Source: Cyanobacteria bacterium RI_101 (GTDB taxonomy: Bacteria > Cyanobacteriota > Cyanobacteriia > Cyanobacteriales > Microcystaceae). Taken from it: 43,121 nt of DNA. Each line of letters begins with the position of its first letter. Position 1 is the stretch's first letter. The translations under genes and the position numbers were made by a program. Shown piece after piece: positions 35,192 through 42,700 of the stretch. Location of the stretch: the NCBI GenBank assembly GCA_016471375.1, contig WGLZ01000040.1, positions 1 to 43,121 of the forward strand, in the 5' to 3' direction. Below the pieces are notes generated by a model, which made no database searches, was not told the DNA's origin, and saw nothing but the letters and a program-made list of their open reading frames with translations.

Positions 35192-37228
35192 ATGAGTAAT
35201 TCCCAGTCTGTCCTCTCAGAACTTCTGCGGGCCTTTCCCCAGGGGCGTCCGCAGTTGTACTTTAAATCTTCCTTGACGGCGCTGTCCCACGCCATGGAAG
35301 ACCAAGTGTTGGCGGACTCCCAGAACCCCCTGATTATCGCCAGTTTTCAACGGGAGCGCTTCTATCGTCAAGAAGCCCATCGCTACCGCCGCATCGCCGA
35401 CCGCAGTCGGCAAGTCTATGTCCTGGCGGCGCCGGAAACCGACTTCAAAAATAATTCCGACCGCTACGAGACCATCGCCTTTGATCCCCAGGACGCCCTC
35501 AGTCAGGAATGGCACCTGGTGGTCATCGGTCAACAGTACGCCAGTTGTTTAATCTGCCGGGAGCGCCCCACCTCCGCGGGGGACGTCATCGACAATAACC
35601 GGCGCTTTGAAGGGATTTGGACTTTTGAGCGCTCCATGAGCCAAAAGGCGGCGGAGATTTTATTGGAACGAATTTTAAGCTATCGCCCGGAGTTAGGGCC
35701 CAAGATTCGGCAAGCCCGGCGCCGTTACCTAGTCTCCCCGACCCTAACCCTACCGACCTCTAATCAGGACTTTCAGAGCAACCCGGCGCCCTTTGTGGAG
35801 CGCCTAGTGACCTACCTGCAAGCGGGGCAGTATAAACTCATTAAAGCCAATCGCTCCCTTTCGGCGAAAGAGCAAAAAGAGCGCCTCCTCAACTCCGTCA
35901 CCGCCGCGATCCGGCGCTCCCTCGACCCGGAGGAAATTTTACAAATCGCCGTGGAGAAGTTGGGGGAAGGGCTGGGCGTCTGTCGGTGCTTAATTTACCG
36001 CTGTCAGGAAGAAGACCTGGACGCCACCATCACCCACGAATTTTTAAACCCCGGCATTAGCTCCCTCAAGGGTCGGGCTTGGCCCCTGCGGGAAAATCCC
36101 CTCTTTCAGCAGGTTTTAGAACTCCGGGACGCGGTGGTTTTGGATAACGCCCCCCAGGATCCGAGAGTATTGGCGGACGCTTTTTTGGAAAAACCCGGGC
36201 CGCCCCTAGGGGAATTGGTGGCCAGTTGCTCAATTTTATCCTGGATGCTGGTGCCCATCCTCTACCGAGACCGACTGCTGGGGATGATGGAACTGCACCA
36301 CTGCGGCCCGGCGCCGTTAACCTGGAATCAGGACGATGTGGCGCTGGTGGAGGCGGTGAACCTCCAGGTGGGGGTGGCGCTGATCCAGGCGGAGGCCTAC
36401 GCCAATTTGCAGGACCTGAACGAGCAACTGGAAGCCCTCGACCGCACCCGCTCTAACTTAGTGGCCATAACCGGCCACGAATTGCGCACCCCCCTCTCCA
36501 CCATTCAGGTCTGTTTAGAAAGCCTCGCCACGGAGCCGGACATGGCGCCGGAATTACGGCAGGTGATGTTAAACACGGCGCTGGCGGACGCGGAACGGAT
36601 GCGGAAGCTCGTGCAGGATTTCCTTACTCTTTCCCAACTGGAGAGCGGCCGGGTGGAATGGAACGCCGAACCGGTTTCCCTAGCGGAATGTATCGACCTT
36701 TCCATCAGCCACATGCGGGCCCACAACCGTCACCAAACCTTGCCGCGGATTTTAAACCAGGCGCCGCTAGATCTGCCGCCGGTGCAGGCCGATGGAGAAT
36801 GGCTGGTGGAACTGTTGGCCAAATTATTAGACAACGCCATTAAATTCACCGGCGCCGGGGGACAAATCACCATTACCGCGGCGCCGAAGGGGGAAGGTTT
36901 TTTAGAGATCACCATCGCCGACAACGGTCGGGGCATCGAGCCGAATCGCCTAGAAACCGTGTTTGACCGCTTCTATCAAGAAGAAGGCGCTCTGCGACGC
37001 AGCGCCGGCGGCACGGGTCTAGGATTGGCCATCTGCCGCCAGATTGTCACCGGTTGGGGTGGGGAAATTTGGGCCGAATCCGCGGGGAAAAATCTAGGCA
37101 GTCAGTTCCATTTCACCCTGCCTGTGGCTCCCCCCGGCGCCGAGCGCCGGGAGTCCAAACCCAAACCGGAACCGGTCTCTGCGCCCCGTTTTCGGCGCTC
37201 GTCCCGGCGCCGCCGTCCTGGGCTATGA
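35192..37228 (+). CDS. Sensor histidine kinase with DICT and GAF domains
   Basis: 678 residues and no membrane segment, so a cytoplasmic sensor. The N-terminal DICT-type sensory domain covers about 15-170, a GAF domain about 235-400, a coiled linker precedes HisKA with His429 in GHELRTPLS, and HATPase boxes follow: LLDNAIKFT (N), IADNGRGIEPN (G1), GGTGLGLAICRQI (G2). The C-terminal tail after about 640 is Arg/Pro-rich. The DICT domain is mostly cyanobacterial and is proposed to act in light- or redox-linked signalling. The ligand is unknown; GAF lacks an obvious bilin-binding Cys motif I can defend. Its stop overlaps the start of the methyltransferase gene as ATGA. Confidence 0.88.
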   Translation: MSNSQSVLSELLRAFPQGRPQLYFKSSLTALSHAMEDQVLADSQNPLIIASFQRERFYRQEAHRYRRIADRSRQVYVLAAPETDFKNNSDRYETIAFDPQDALSQEWHLVVIGQQYASCLICRERPTSAGDVIDNNRRFEGIWTFERSMSQKAAEILLERILSYRPELGPKIRQARRRYLVSPTLTLPTSNQDFQSNPAPFVERLVTYLQAGQYKLIKANRSLSAKEQKERLLNSVTAAIRRSLDPEEILQIAVEKLGEGLGVCRCLIYRCQEEDLDATITHEFLNPGISSLKGRAWPLRENPLFQQVLELRDAVVLDNAPQDPRVLADAFLEKPGPPLGELVASCSILSWMLVPILYRDRLLGMMELHHCGPAPLTWNQDDVALVEAVNLQVGVALIQAEAYANLQDLNEQLEALDRTRSNLVAITGHELRTPLSTIQVCLESLATEPDMAPELRQVMLNTALADAERMRKLVQDFLTLSQLESGRVEWNAEPVSLAECIDLSISHMRAHNRHQTLPRILNQAPLDLPPVQADGEWLVELLAKLLDNAIKFTGAGGQITITAAPKGEGFLEITIADNGRGIEPNRLETVFDRFYQEEGALRRSAGGTGLGLAICRQIVTGWGGEIWAESAGKNLGSQFHFTLPVAPPGAERRESKPKPEPVSAPRFRRSSRRRRPGL

Positions 37229-38358
37229 GGCGGCCAGACGCCTACTTCGCCACGGTGGCGCGAGGTTTGGAAACCCTAGCGGCGGAAGAATTACGGAGCC
37301 TTGGCGCCGGGGCGGTCAAACTCCAATTTGCCGGCGTGGCCTTTGAGGGCGATCTAGAGCTTTTATATCGGGTCAATCTCTGGTCTCGCTTGATTTATCG
37401 GGTTTTGGTTCCCCTGGCTGTTTTAGAAGCGGAGTCGGCCCAAAGTCTTTACCAAGGGGTTCACACGTTAGATTGGTCGCCCTATCTGCAACCCGACCAA
37501 ACCTTTGCGGTGGTTTGCTCCGGCAAAAACGCCCAACTCAACCACAGCCACTTCACGGCGCTGCAAGTTAAAAACGCCATCGTTGATCAACAGCGCCGAC
37601 AGTTTGGGCGCCGCTCTTCCATCAATACTGAGAATCCCGATTTAGTCGTTAACGCCCATATCCAAGATAACCAGTGTCAGTTAAGCCTCGACAGTAGCGG
37701 CTTTAGCCTCCATCGCCGGGGCTACCGTCCCGCCCTCGGTCAGGCGCCGTTGAAGGAAACCCTCGCCGCGGCGCTCTTGGGTTTGGCGGAATGGCGGCCC
37801 CATATTCCCCTCTACGATCCCCTCTGCGGCTCTGGCTCCTTTTTACTAGAAGCGGGTCTTCAGGCGCTCCATATTGCGCCCGGCAAATTCCAGCGCCGTT
37901 TCGCCTTTCAGTCCTGGCCGGATTACGACCCCGACCTGTGGCGACATTTACGCCAAGAAGCGGAAGCCGGGGAATTGACCCAGGCGCCGGCGCCCCTCTG
38001 GGGAAGCGACGAGAATGTGGAAACCCTTGAGCAAGCCCAGAGTAACGCCCAAGCCGCCGGTTTAGGGGAGCAAATTTATTTTTTCTCGGAAAGCCTGAAC
38101 CAAATCGCGCCCCCCACCCCGGAGGGATATTTAATCTGTAATCCCCCCTACGGCAAGCGCCTCGGAAATGCGGAAGATTTAGGGGATTTTTATCGACAGT
38201 TGGGGGATATTTTTAAGCAACGTTTCAAGGGCTGGACGGCCTTTGTCCTCAGCGGCAATCCCGAGTTAACGAAATGTATTGGTCTCCGCCCCGCCCGGCG
38301 CTTTCCCGTCTTTAACGGCGCTTTGCCCTGTACGTTTCTTAAGTATGAGCTTTATTAA
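37225..38358 (+). CDS. THUMP-domain RNA methyltransferase (RlmL/YcbY N-terminal-type)
   Basis: 377 residues: an N-terminal THUMP region (about 45-155, AQLNHSHFTALQVKNAIVDQ) and a Rossmann methyltransferase domain with SAM motif DPLCGSGSFLLEAG (about 198-211) and catalytic CNPPYGKRL (about 305-313). The NPPY motif points to N2-guanine methylation, as by RlmL on 23S rRNA. The C-terminal RlmK half of the E. coli fusion is absent. The in-frame stretch upstream of 37225 lies inside the kinase gene. ATGA overlap with the kinase suggests translational coupling. Confidence 0.88.
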   Translation: MRRPDAYFATVARGLETLAAEELRSLGAGAVKLQFAGVAFEGDLELLYRVNLWSRLIYRVLVPLAVLEAESAQSLYQGVHTLDWSPYLQPDQTFAVVCSGKNAQLNHSHFTALQVKNAIVDQQRRQFGRRSSINTENPDLVVNAHIQDNQCQLSLDSSGFSLHRRGYRPALGQAPLKETLAAALLGLAEWRPHIPLYDPLCGSGSFLLEAGLQALHIAPGKFQRRFAFQSWPDYDPDLWRHLRQEAEAGELTQAPAPLWGSDENVETLEQAQSNAQAAGLGEQIYFFSESLNQIAPPTPEGYLICNPPYGKRLGNAEDLGDFYRQLGDIFKQRFKGWTAFVLSGNPELTKCIGLRPARRFPVFNGALPCTFLKYELY

Positions 38359-38468
38359 GTTTTGTGAAGAAACTTGATCGAGTTTATGAGCTTATGAATT
38401 TTAATTAACCAGTCCAGCGCTTCTAAGGATAAACCGTCTTCAGCTCTTACCTTAACTAGGTTAGTGTA
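38355..38468 (-). pseudogene. Possible gene remnant
   Basis: A 37-codon minus-strand stretch ending at a TAA that overlaps the methyltransferase stop. It reads like coding sequence (VRAEDGLSLEALDWLIKIH) but has no start codon and is bounded upstream by a stop. It could be the decayed tail of a lost gene or chance. Confidence 0.2.
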
Positions 38469-38521
38469 TCAAGGCGCCTCTTCCAAGGGAGGATCACCGA
38501 CTTTCCCCTCCTTGGAGAGCT

Positions 38522-39240
38522 TAGCGCCGGCGCCGGCTGGGGGTTTTGTCCCCCTAAATTCCCACAACTACCCCGTCAGGCTACGCCTGCCACCCCTCCA
38601 AAGGAGGGGAACTGCAACAATGACTTATCTGTTATAAATTCCCCTCCCCTGGAGGGGTGCCCCGAAGGGGCGGGGTGGTCAATTTATCCTTAATCACAAA
38701 GGGCTTGATTTACGAATCACCTACGACCGCTATAGGCCAAGAGTGGCTTGGTTGGCTTAGCGCCGGCGCCGATCGAAGGTTTGATCCCCCCAACCCCTAC
38801 TTCGACAAGCTCAGTACGGCGCCTTGGTAAGGGAGCTTCTGTGAACACTGGTTCCCCATTTTATCCAAGCGCCGGACTAGATCCGACATCCGGTTCCCCT
38901 CCTTGGAGCGCCTAGGGGTGGGTCTGACTGACGCTTGGGATTTGACCCCTTCCGCCCTACGGGCACCTTCCCCAAGGAAGGATCGCCCTCAGGTTCCCCT
39001 CTTGGGAGGGGCTAGGGGTGGGTCTGACTGACGCTTGGGATTTGACCTCTTCCGCCCTGCGGGCGCCTTCCCCAAGGAAGGACAATCCGGTTCCCCTCCT
39101 TGGAGCGCCGAGGGGTGGGTCATTTTTCAGACGCTACGCCGAGAAAGTCGAGGTTGGCTTTGGCCTGAGCGCGGCGCCGCTTGTACCACAGACCCCCGGC
39201 CATGAAGGCGACAGTTCCGACAATGAGCAGAGTGTTAGAT
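38522..39240 (+). repeat. Copy A of a duplicated 0.7-kb segment
   Basis: A direct, nearly identical counterpart of 39,861-40,564. It begins TAGCGCCGGCGCCGGC, runs through several GC-rich hairpins and ends with the reverse-strand code for a PEP-CTERM-like tail. It contains two 100-base tandem units plus a partial one (38,892-39,120), one unit more than copy B. Apart from the severed tail at its right end, I see no gene in 38,469-39,119. Confidence 0.9.
38892..39120 (+). repeat. Tandem array of about 100-base units
   Basis: Units start at 38,892, 38,992 and 39,089 (partial). Each begins GGTTCCCCTC and contains two short hairpins, GCCC-TAC-GGGC and CCTTCC-CCAA-GGAAGG. The same unit occurs singly at about 40,313 and, in rearranged order, at 41,270-41,345. 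Confidence 0.8.
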
Positions 39241-39245
39241 TGTAT
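39120..39245 (-). pseudogene. Severed PEP-CTERM-like sorting tail
   Basis: The minus strand encodes VAFMAGGLWYKRRRAQAK and the following residues exactly as at the end of the intact protein at 40,443-41,057, including the stop. Upstream, similarity breaks off within about 10 bases of the stop of the nuclease-like gene. The frame continues upstream into sequence antisense-like to protein and in a different phase from that gene, so this is a tail without a body. Confidence 0.75.
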
Positions 39246-39255
39246 GGAGAGCGAG

Positions 39256-39825
39256 TTAGAACGCTTGGGGTTGAAAGACAGTCGGTGTATCCAGTTCAAA
39301 GACGGAATCCTGGATACGGGCCACATAAAATCCGGCTTGGAGGATTTTTTCCCGTAGTTCAGCGGAAAGATCGACCCCAGCGAGAATCCCGTACAGAGTT
39401 TTGTTTTGATGTTCGGGGAAAAAGTAACGAAATCGTTCAAGGATAGTTTTGAGTTGATCGATGGCCTCTTCTCGGACATGGCTTTTGACTTCCACAATAT
39501 AAGCGGTATTAATATCGCCATTGGCATAGGCTAATACATCAATTTCTAGGTGTTGACCATTTTTACTGGCCCGGACGCTGGGGCTAATAATTTCCATGCC
39601 AAACCGTTCCCGTAAGAGGGTTTCCATGGAAGGCAGGGCTAATCCTTCAGTAAAACTGCCAAATTTTTTCCCTAAACCGCCAATTTGTTTACCGAGTTCT
39701 TTAATCTGGCGGTCTGTTGCTTTGATTTGGCGATCGGTTTCTTGGAACTTGCGATCGGTTTCCTGTTGGGATTGGATGAGTTCGCGCAGGAGTTGCCAAA
39801 CTTCGTCGGTGGTGGTGGTGGTCAT
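39256..39825 (-). CDS. DUF3782-type PD-(D/E)XK nuclease-like protein
   Basis: 189 residues. An N-terminal Thr run precedes a coiled-coil with repeated TDRQIK heptads (about 18-50). The core contains MEIISPSVRASKNGQHLEIDVLAYANGDINTAYIVEVKSH, in which EIDVLA and the EVK motif match the PD-(D/E)XK nuclease fold. Proteins of this kind are numerous in cyanobacteria, often multi-copy, and are not shown to cleave DNA. The gene lies exactly between the two copies of the duplicated segment. Its start is close to copy B's left end and its stop beside the severed sorting tail of copy A. Confidence 0.8.
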   Translation of the reverse strand: MTTTTTDEVWQLLRELIQSQQETDRKFQETDRQIKATDRQIKELGKQIGGLGKKFGSFTEGLALPSMETLLRERFGMEIISPSVRASKNGQHLEIDVLAYANGDINTAYIVEVKSHVREEAIDQLKTILERFRYFFPEHQNKTLYGILAGVDLSAELREKILQAGFYVARIQDSVFELDTPTVFQPQAF

Positions 39826-39860
39826 CAGCGCCGTTTCTGGGGTTAGTACTCTCTAGATTC

Positions 39861-40564
39861 TAGCGCCGGCGCCGGCTGGGGGTTTTGTCCCCCTAAATTA
39901 CCACAACCACCCCGTCAGGCTACGCCTGCCACCCCTCCAAAGGAGGGGAACTGCAACAATGACTTATCTGTTATAAATTCCCCTCCCGTGGAGGGGTGCC
40001 CCGAAGGGGCGGGGTGGTCAATTTATCCTTGATCACAAAGGGCTTGATTTACGAATCACCTACGACCGCTATAGGCCAAGAGTTGCTTGGTTGGCTTAGC
40101 GCCGGCGCCGATCGAAGGTTTGATCCCCCCAACCCCTACTTCGACAAGCTCAGTACGGCGCCTTGGTAAGGGGGACTTCTGTGAACACTGGTTCTCCATT
40201 TTATTCAAGCGCCGGACTAGATCCGACATCCGGTTCCCCCCTTTGCAAAAGGGGGCTAGGGGGGATCTAGACATTTGTGTATACACGGTAGCCGTTGAAA
40301 GAGGGAAAATCCGGTTCCCCTCCTTGGAGGGGCTAGGGGTGGGTCTGACTGACGCCTGAGGTTTGACCCCTTCCGCCCTTCGGGCACCTTCCCCAAGGAA
40401 GGATCGCCCTCATTTCCCCTCTTGGGAGCGCCGAGGGGTGGGTTATTTTTCAGACGCTACGCCGAGAAAGTCGAGGTTGGCTTTGGCCTGGGCGCGGCGG
40501 CGCTTGTACCACAGACCCCCAGCCATGAATAGGGCAGACCCGACAATAGGCAGGGCGTCGGATT
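39861..40564 (+). repeat. Copy B of the duplicated 0.7-kb segment
   Basis: Direct repeat of 38,522-39,240. It differs by an extra 81-base block at 40,228-40,308, by having one tandem unit fewer, and by scattered point changes. Its right end is the intact 3' part of the PEP-CTERM-like gene. Between 39,826 and 40,442 I see no protein gene. Confidence 0.9.
40276..40301 (+). repeat. TGTGTATACAC-GGTAGC short repeat, copy 1
   Basis: TGTGTATACACGGTAGCC followed by TTGAAAG. The core GTGTATACAC is a perfect palindrome. Other copies are at 42,354-42,377 (inverted) and 42,654-42,676 (same orientation, core altered). Confidence 0.75.
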
Positions 40565-41057
40565 CGAGGGGAACCGCAGTGGCGGAGCCGGAGGTAATAT
40601 TTCCTGAAATATTGACACTTCCATTGCCGCGATTCAAGCCAGAATTAATAGTGTTTAACGTAGCGGTATCTCCTGCATTACCTGTTAGTGGGGAGGAAAA
40701 GGTTAAGCTAAAAGACCGAAAACCGGCGCTTGTCGTGCTCCCAGCGGTTTGAACAAGAAGAAAATTAGAATTTGAGGATCCGCCAACTAAAGTAGCGGAA
40801 CCACTCCATAAATTAGGAGAGGCTGGAGAGGTCTGAGTTGATGTTAGTGAGGCATTAGTGTAAGTAGTGCCATCGAAGTCAAAAGAGCCGGAAATTGTAC
40901 CTGTAATGGATCCCGCAATATCAGGGTCAGCTCCAACAACAAAGTTGACACCAGAAAGCGTGTAAGTGATCGCCTGAGCGGAGGGAGCTAGGGCAAGGGA
41001 GCCGACGGTGGCGCCGGCGGTCAGCGCCGCGAGTAATAAGGGTTTTTGGAGTTGCAT
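40443..41057 (-). CDS. Exported PEP-CTERM-like surface protein
   Basis: 204 residues: signal peptide (about 1-28, ending PSAQA), a Ser/Thr/Gly-rich beta-type body with FDFDGTTYTNASLTS, and a C-terminal sorting tail: VPLESDALPIVGS, a hydrophobic helix (ALFMAGGLWY) and the basic cluster KRRR. This is a cyanobacterial variant of the PEP-CTERM signal recognised by exosortase, so the protein is likely exported and processed at the outer surface. The tail is followed by a further 16 residues, longer than usual. ATG 41057 starts the signal peptide; upstream codons of the open frame have no such character. Confidence 0.82.
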   Translation of the reverse strand: MQLQKPLLLAALTAGATVGSLALAPSAQAITYTLSGVNFVVGADPDIAGSITGTISGSFDFDGTTYTNASLTSTQTSPASPNLWSGSATLVGGSSNSNFLLVQTAGSTTSAGFRSFSLTFSSPLTGNAGDTATLNTINSGLNRGNGSVNISGNITSGSATAVPLESDALPIVGSALFMAGGLWYKRRRAQAKANLDFLGVASEK

Positions 41058-41256
41058 AGGGTTATGGGATAGGGATGATGGCTGGCGGTCGGCGCTGGCG
41101 GGGGTCGGCGCCAGAGATAACTCAGCCTCATTTTCGGCGATCTGTCGGGAATGCTCTATCCGAATATTCCTTGTTTTTGAGCAAAACGCCAGGACGGCGC
41201 TGGTTTGGTCGGATAGTGGCTGAGAAATCAGGACAAGTCTCGGTGTAGCGGTTCCA

Positions 41257-41345
41257 GATTTTGACCCCTTCCGCCCTACGGGCGCCTTCCCCAAGGAAGG
41301 AAAGCCAGTCCAGTTCCCCTCCTGGGAGGGGTTAGGGGTGGGTTA
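41257..41345 (+). repeat. Dispersed hairpin repeat upstream of the AraC gene
   Basis: It contains TTGACCCCTTCCGCCCTACG, the CCTTCC-CCAA-GGAAGG hairpin and GGGAGGGGTTAGGGGTGGGTT, all elements of the 38.9-kb tandem unit in rearranged order. The remaining part of the gap (41,058-41,256) shows nothing I can name. The only exact GCGATCGC of the window is at 41,351-41,358. Confidence 0.7.
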
Positions 41346-41363
41346 ATGTAGCGATCGCCGTTG

Positions 41364-42314
41364 ATGTCCAATCCCCTCATTGTCAAAAAACGCTTTGCCA
41401 CCGTTGACGCCCTGGAAGCGGCCTATAGCCAACAGCCCAACTTTCAGGTCATCCAGCTAGCGCCGGGACAATTAAATTGTCAGATTTATCGGCTCGCCTT
41501 AAACGAGGGCGTCTTTGAATTTCGCTCCATTGATACGCCGCTCCGCATTCTGGGGGAGAAAACCTCTGATTTTCTAACGTTTGAATTTATTCTCTCGCCC
41601 CTGGGGGGCAAGTATTTGTCCCACGGGTTTTCCTTAACGCCGGAAACCCTTTACGGCTTTGATCCCAGTCGGGGCATTGATTTGGTTTTGCCGAAAAAGA
41701 CCTTGATGGGAACCTTAATTATTCGGCGGCAAGTGTTTGAAAGCTACGCCAGACTGATGGGGCGTATTGACCTCGATTCCCGCTTTTTATCCCAAAATTA
41801 TGTTCAACATCCCATCACCTTTGGCCCGGTTCAGGATTACTTGCGGGAACTCTACGGCTTAGTAAAAAATCGGGACGCCCTGCTTGATCACGCCGCCATT
41901 CACAGACTCCTGCTAGAAGATTATTTACCCCTGTTGATCCAGTCCATTCCCCCCAGCGGTAAACCCAAACAAAAACCGCCTCCCTTTCTCCGGCGCTCGC
42001 GCATCGTGCTAGAGGTAGAGGCTTATTTACTGAACCATTTACGCCATCCCATCACCCTCCAAGAACTCTGCGAACGTTTTTACGTCAGCAAAAGCCCCTT
42101 GACCTCTGGCTTTCAGGAAATGGTGGGCATGAGTCCCTTGGCCTACCTCAAAATTTTGCGACTCCATGCCATCCGCAGAGTCCTAAAATCGGCGCCGCCC
42201 AAAACCAAGTTGGCTTCCCTGATGCAGGAATTTGGCTTTTGGCACGCTGGACGGTTTAGCCTGGACTATAAGGCGCTGTTTGGGGAATCCCCTTCGGAAA
42301 CCTTGAAAAAATGA
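41364..42314 (+). CDS. AraC-family transcriptional regulator
   Basis: 316 residues. The C-terminal 100 residues form two helix-turn-helix motifs: ITLQELCERFYVSKSPLTSGFQEMVGMSPLAYLKILRLHAIRRVL and SLMQEFGFWHAGRFSLDYKALFGESPSETL. The N-terminal part (about 1-190) is a sensing region without a motif I recognise. ATG 41364 directly follows an in-frame TTG. It is divergent from the PEP-CTERM-like gene, and control of that gene or of a distant one is possible. Confidence 0.88.
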   Translation: MSNPLIVKKRFATVDALEAAYSQQPNFQVIQLAPGQLNCQIYRLALNEGVFEFRSIDTPLRILGEKTSDFLTFEFILSPLGGKYLSHGFSLTPETLYGFDPSRGIDLVLPKKTLMGTLIIRRQVFESYARLMGRIDLDSRFLSQNYVQHPITFGPVQDYLRELYGLVKNRDALLDHAAIHRLLLEDYLPLLIQSIPPSGKPKQKPPPFLRRSRIVLEVEAYLLNHLRHPITLQELCERFYVSKSPLTSGFQEMVGMSPLAYLKILRLHAIRRVLKSAPPKTKLASLMQEFGFWHAGRFSLDYKALFGESPSETLKK

Positions 42315-42353
42315 TCCTCAAATGGGAAAACGATTTATCCCCCCTAACCCCCC

Positions 42354-42377
42354 TTTGAAAGCTACCGTGTATACACA
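42354..42377 (-). repeat. TGTGTATACAC-GGTAGC short repeat, copy 2 (inverted)
   Basis: TTTGAAAGCTACCGTGTATA followed by CACA, the reverse complement of copy 1. With copy 1 it brackets the PEP-CTERM-like and AraC genes in inverted orientation. GC-rich hairpin repeats follow to about 42,475. Confidence 0.7.
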
Positions 42378-42500
42378 AGTGTCAAAACCCCCTCTAACTC
42401 CCCCTTGCTAAGGGGGAGAACCAGAAATCTTTGTTCCCTCCCCTTGGCAAGGGGAGGGCTAGGGAGGGGTTCTTGATGGAATTTCAGAAATTATTTTAGT

Positions 42501-42652
42501 TATAGCGGTATTCTTGCGAATGAGGGACAGCCCTTCGGCTACGCTCAGGGCGCGAGGGCTGAGCGTAGCCGTGCCACACTGAGCAGTTCGACAGGCTCAC
42601 TGTAACACTTGTCGAAGTGAAGCCCGTATCTCACCAATCTGCAAGCCGCTAT
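42501..42652. repeat. MITE-like element with nested hairpin
   Basis: The ends TATAGCGG (42,501) and CCGCTATA (42,652) are inverted, with imperfect similarity continuing inward for about 30 bases. Inside lies a perfect 13-base stem (42,536-42,548 with 42,559-42,571, CGGCTACGCTCAG). No open frame lies within. Confidence 0.6.
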
Positions 42653-42653
42653 A

Positions 42654-42676
42654 TGTGTACACCGTAGCCTTTGAAA
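42654..42676 (+). repeat. Short repeat copy 3, diverged
   Basis: TGTGTACACCGTAGCCTTTG then AAAG, the same orientation as copy 1, but the core palindrome has changed to GTGTACAC. It starts directly after the MITE-like element. Confidence 0.6.
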
Positions 42677-42700
42677 GAGAGGAACAGGAGCTAATTAGCC

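Noticed and set aside
38892-39120. CRISPR-like array
   Set aside because: Units are tandem at about 100 bases with no unique spacers, and no cas gene is present.
39120-39527. 135-codon minus-strand frame carrying the PEP-CTERM-like tail as an intact gene
   Set aside because: Its N-terminal two-thirds overlaps the DUF3782-type gene in another phase and has no signal peptide; only the tail is genuine.
40443-40446. Copy B as a composite transposon end
   Set aside because: No transposase, target duplication or inverted termini accompany either copy.
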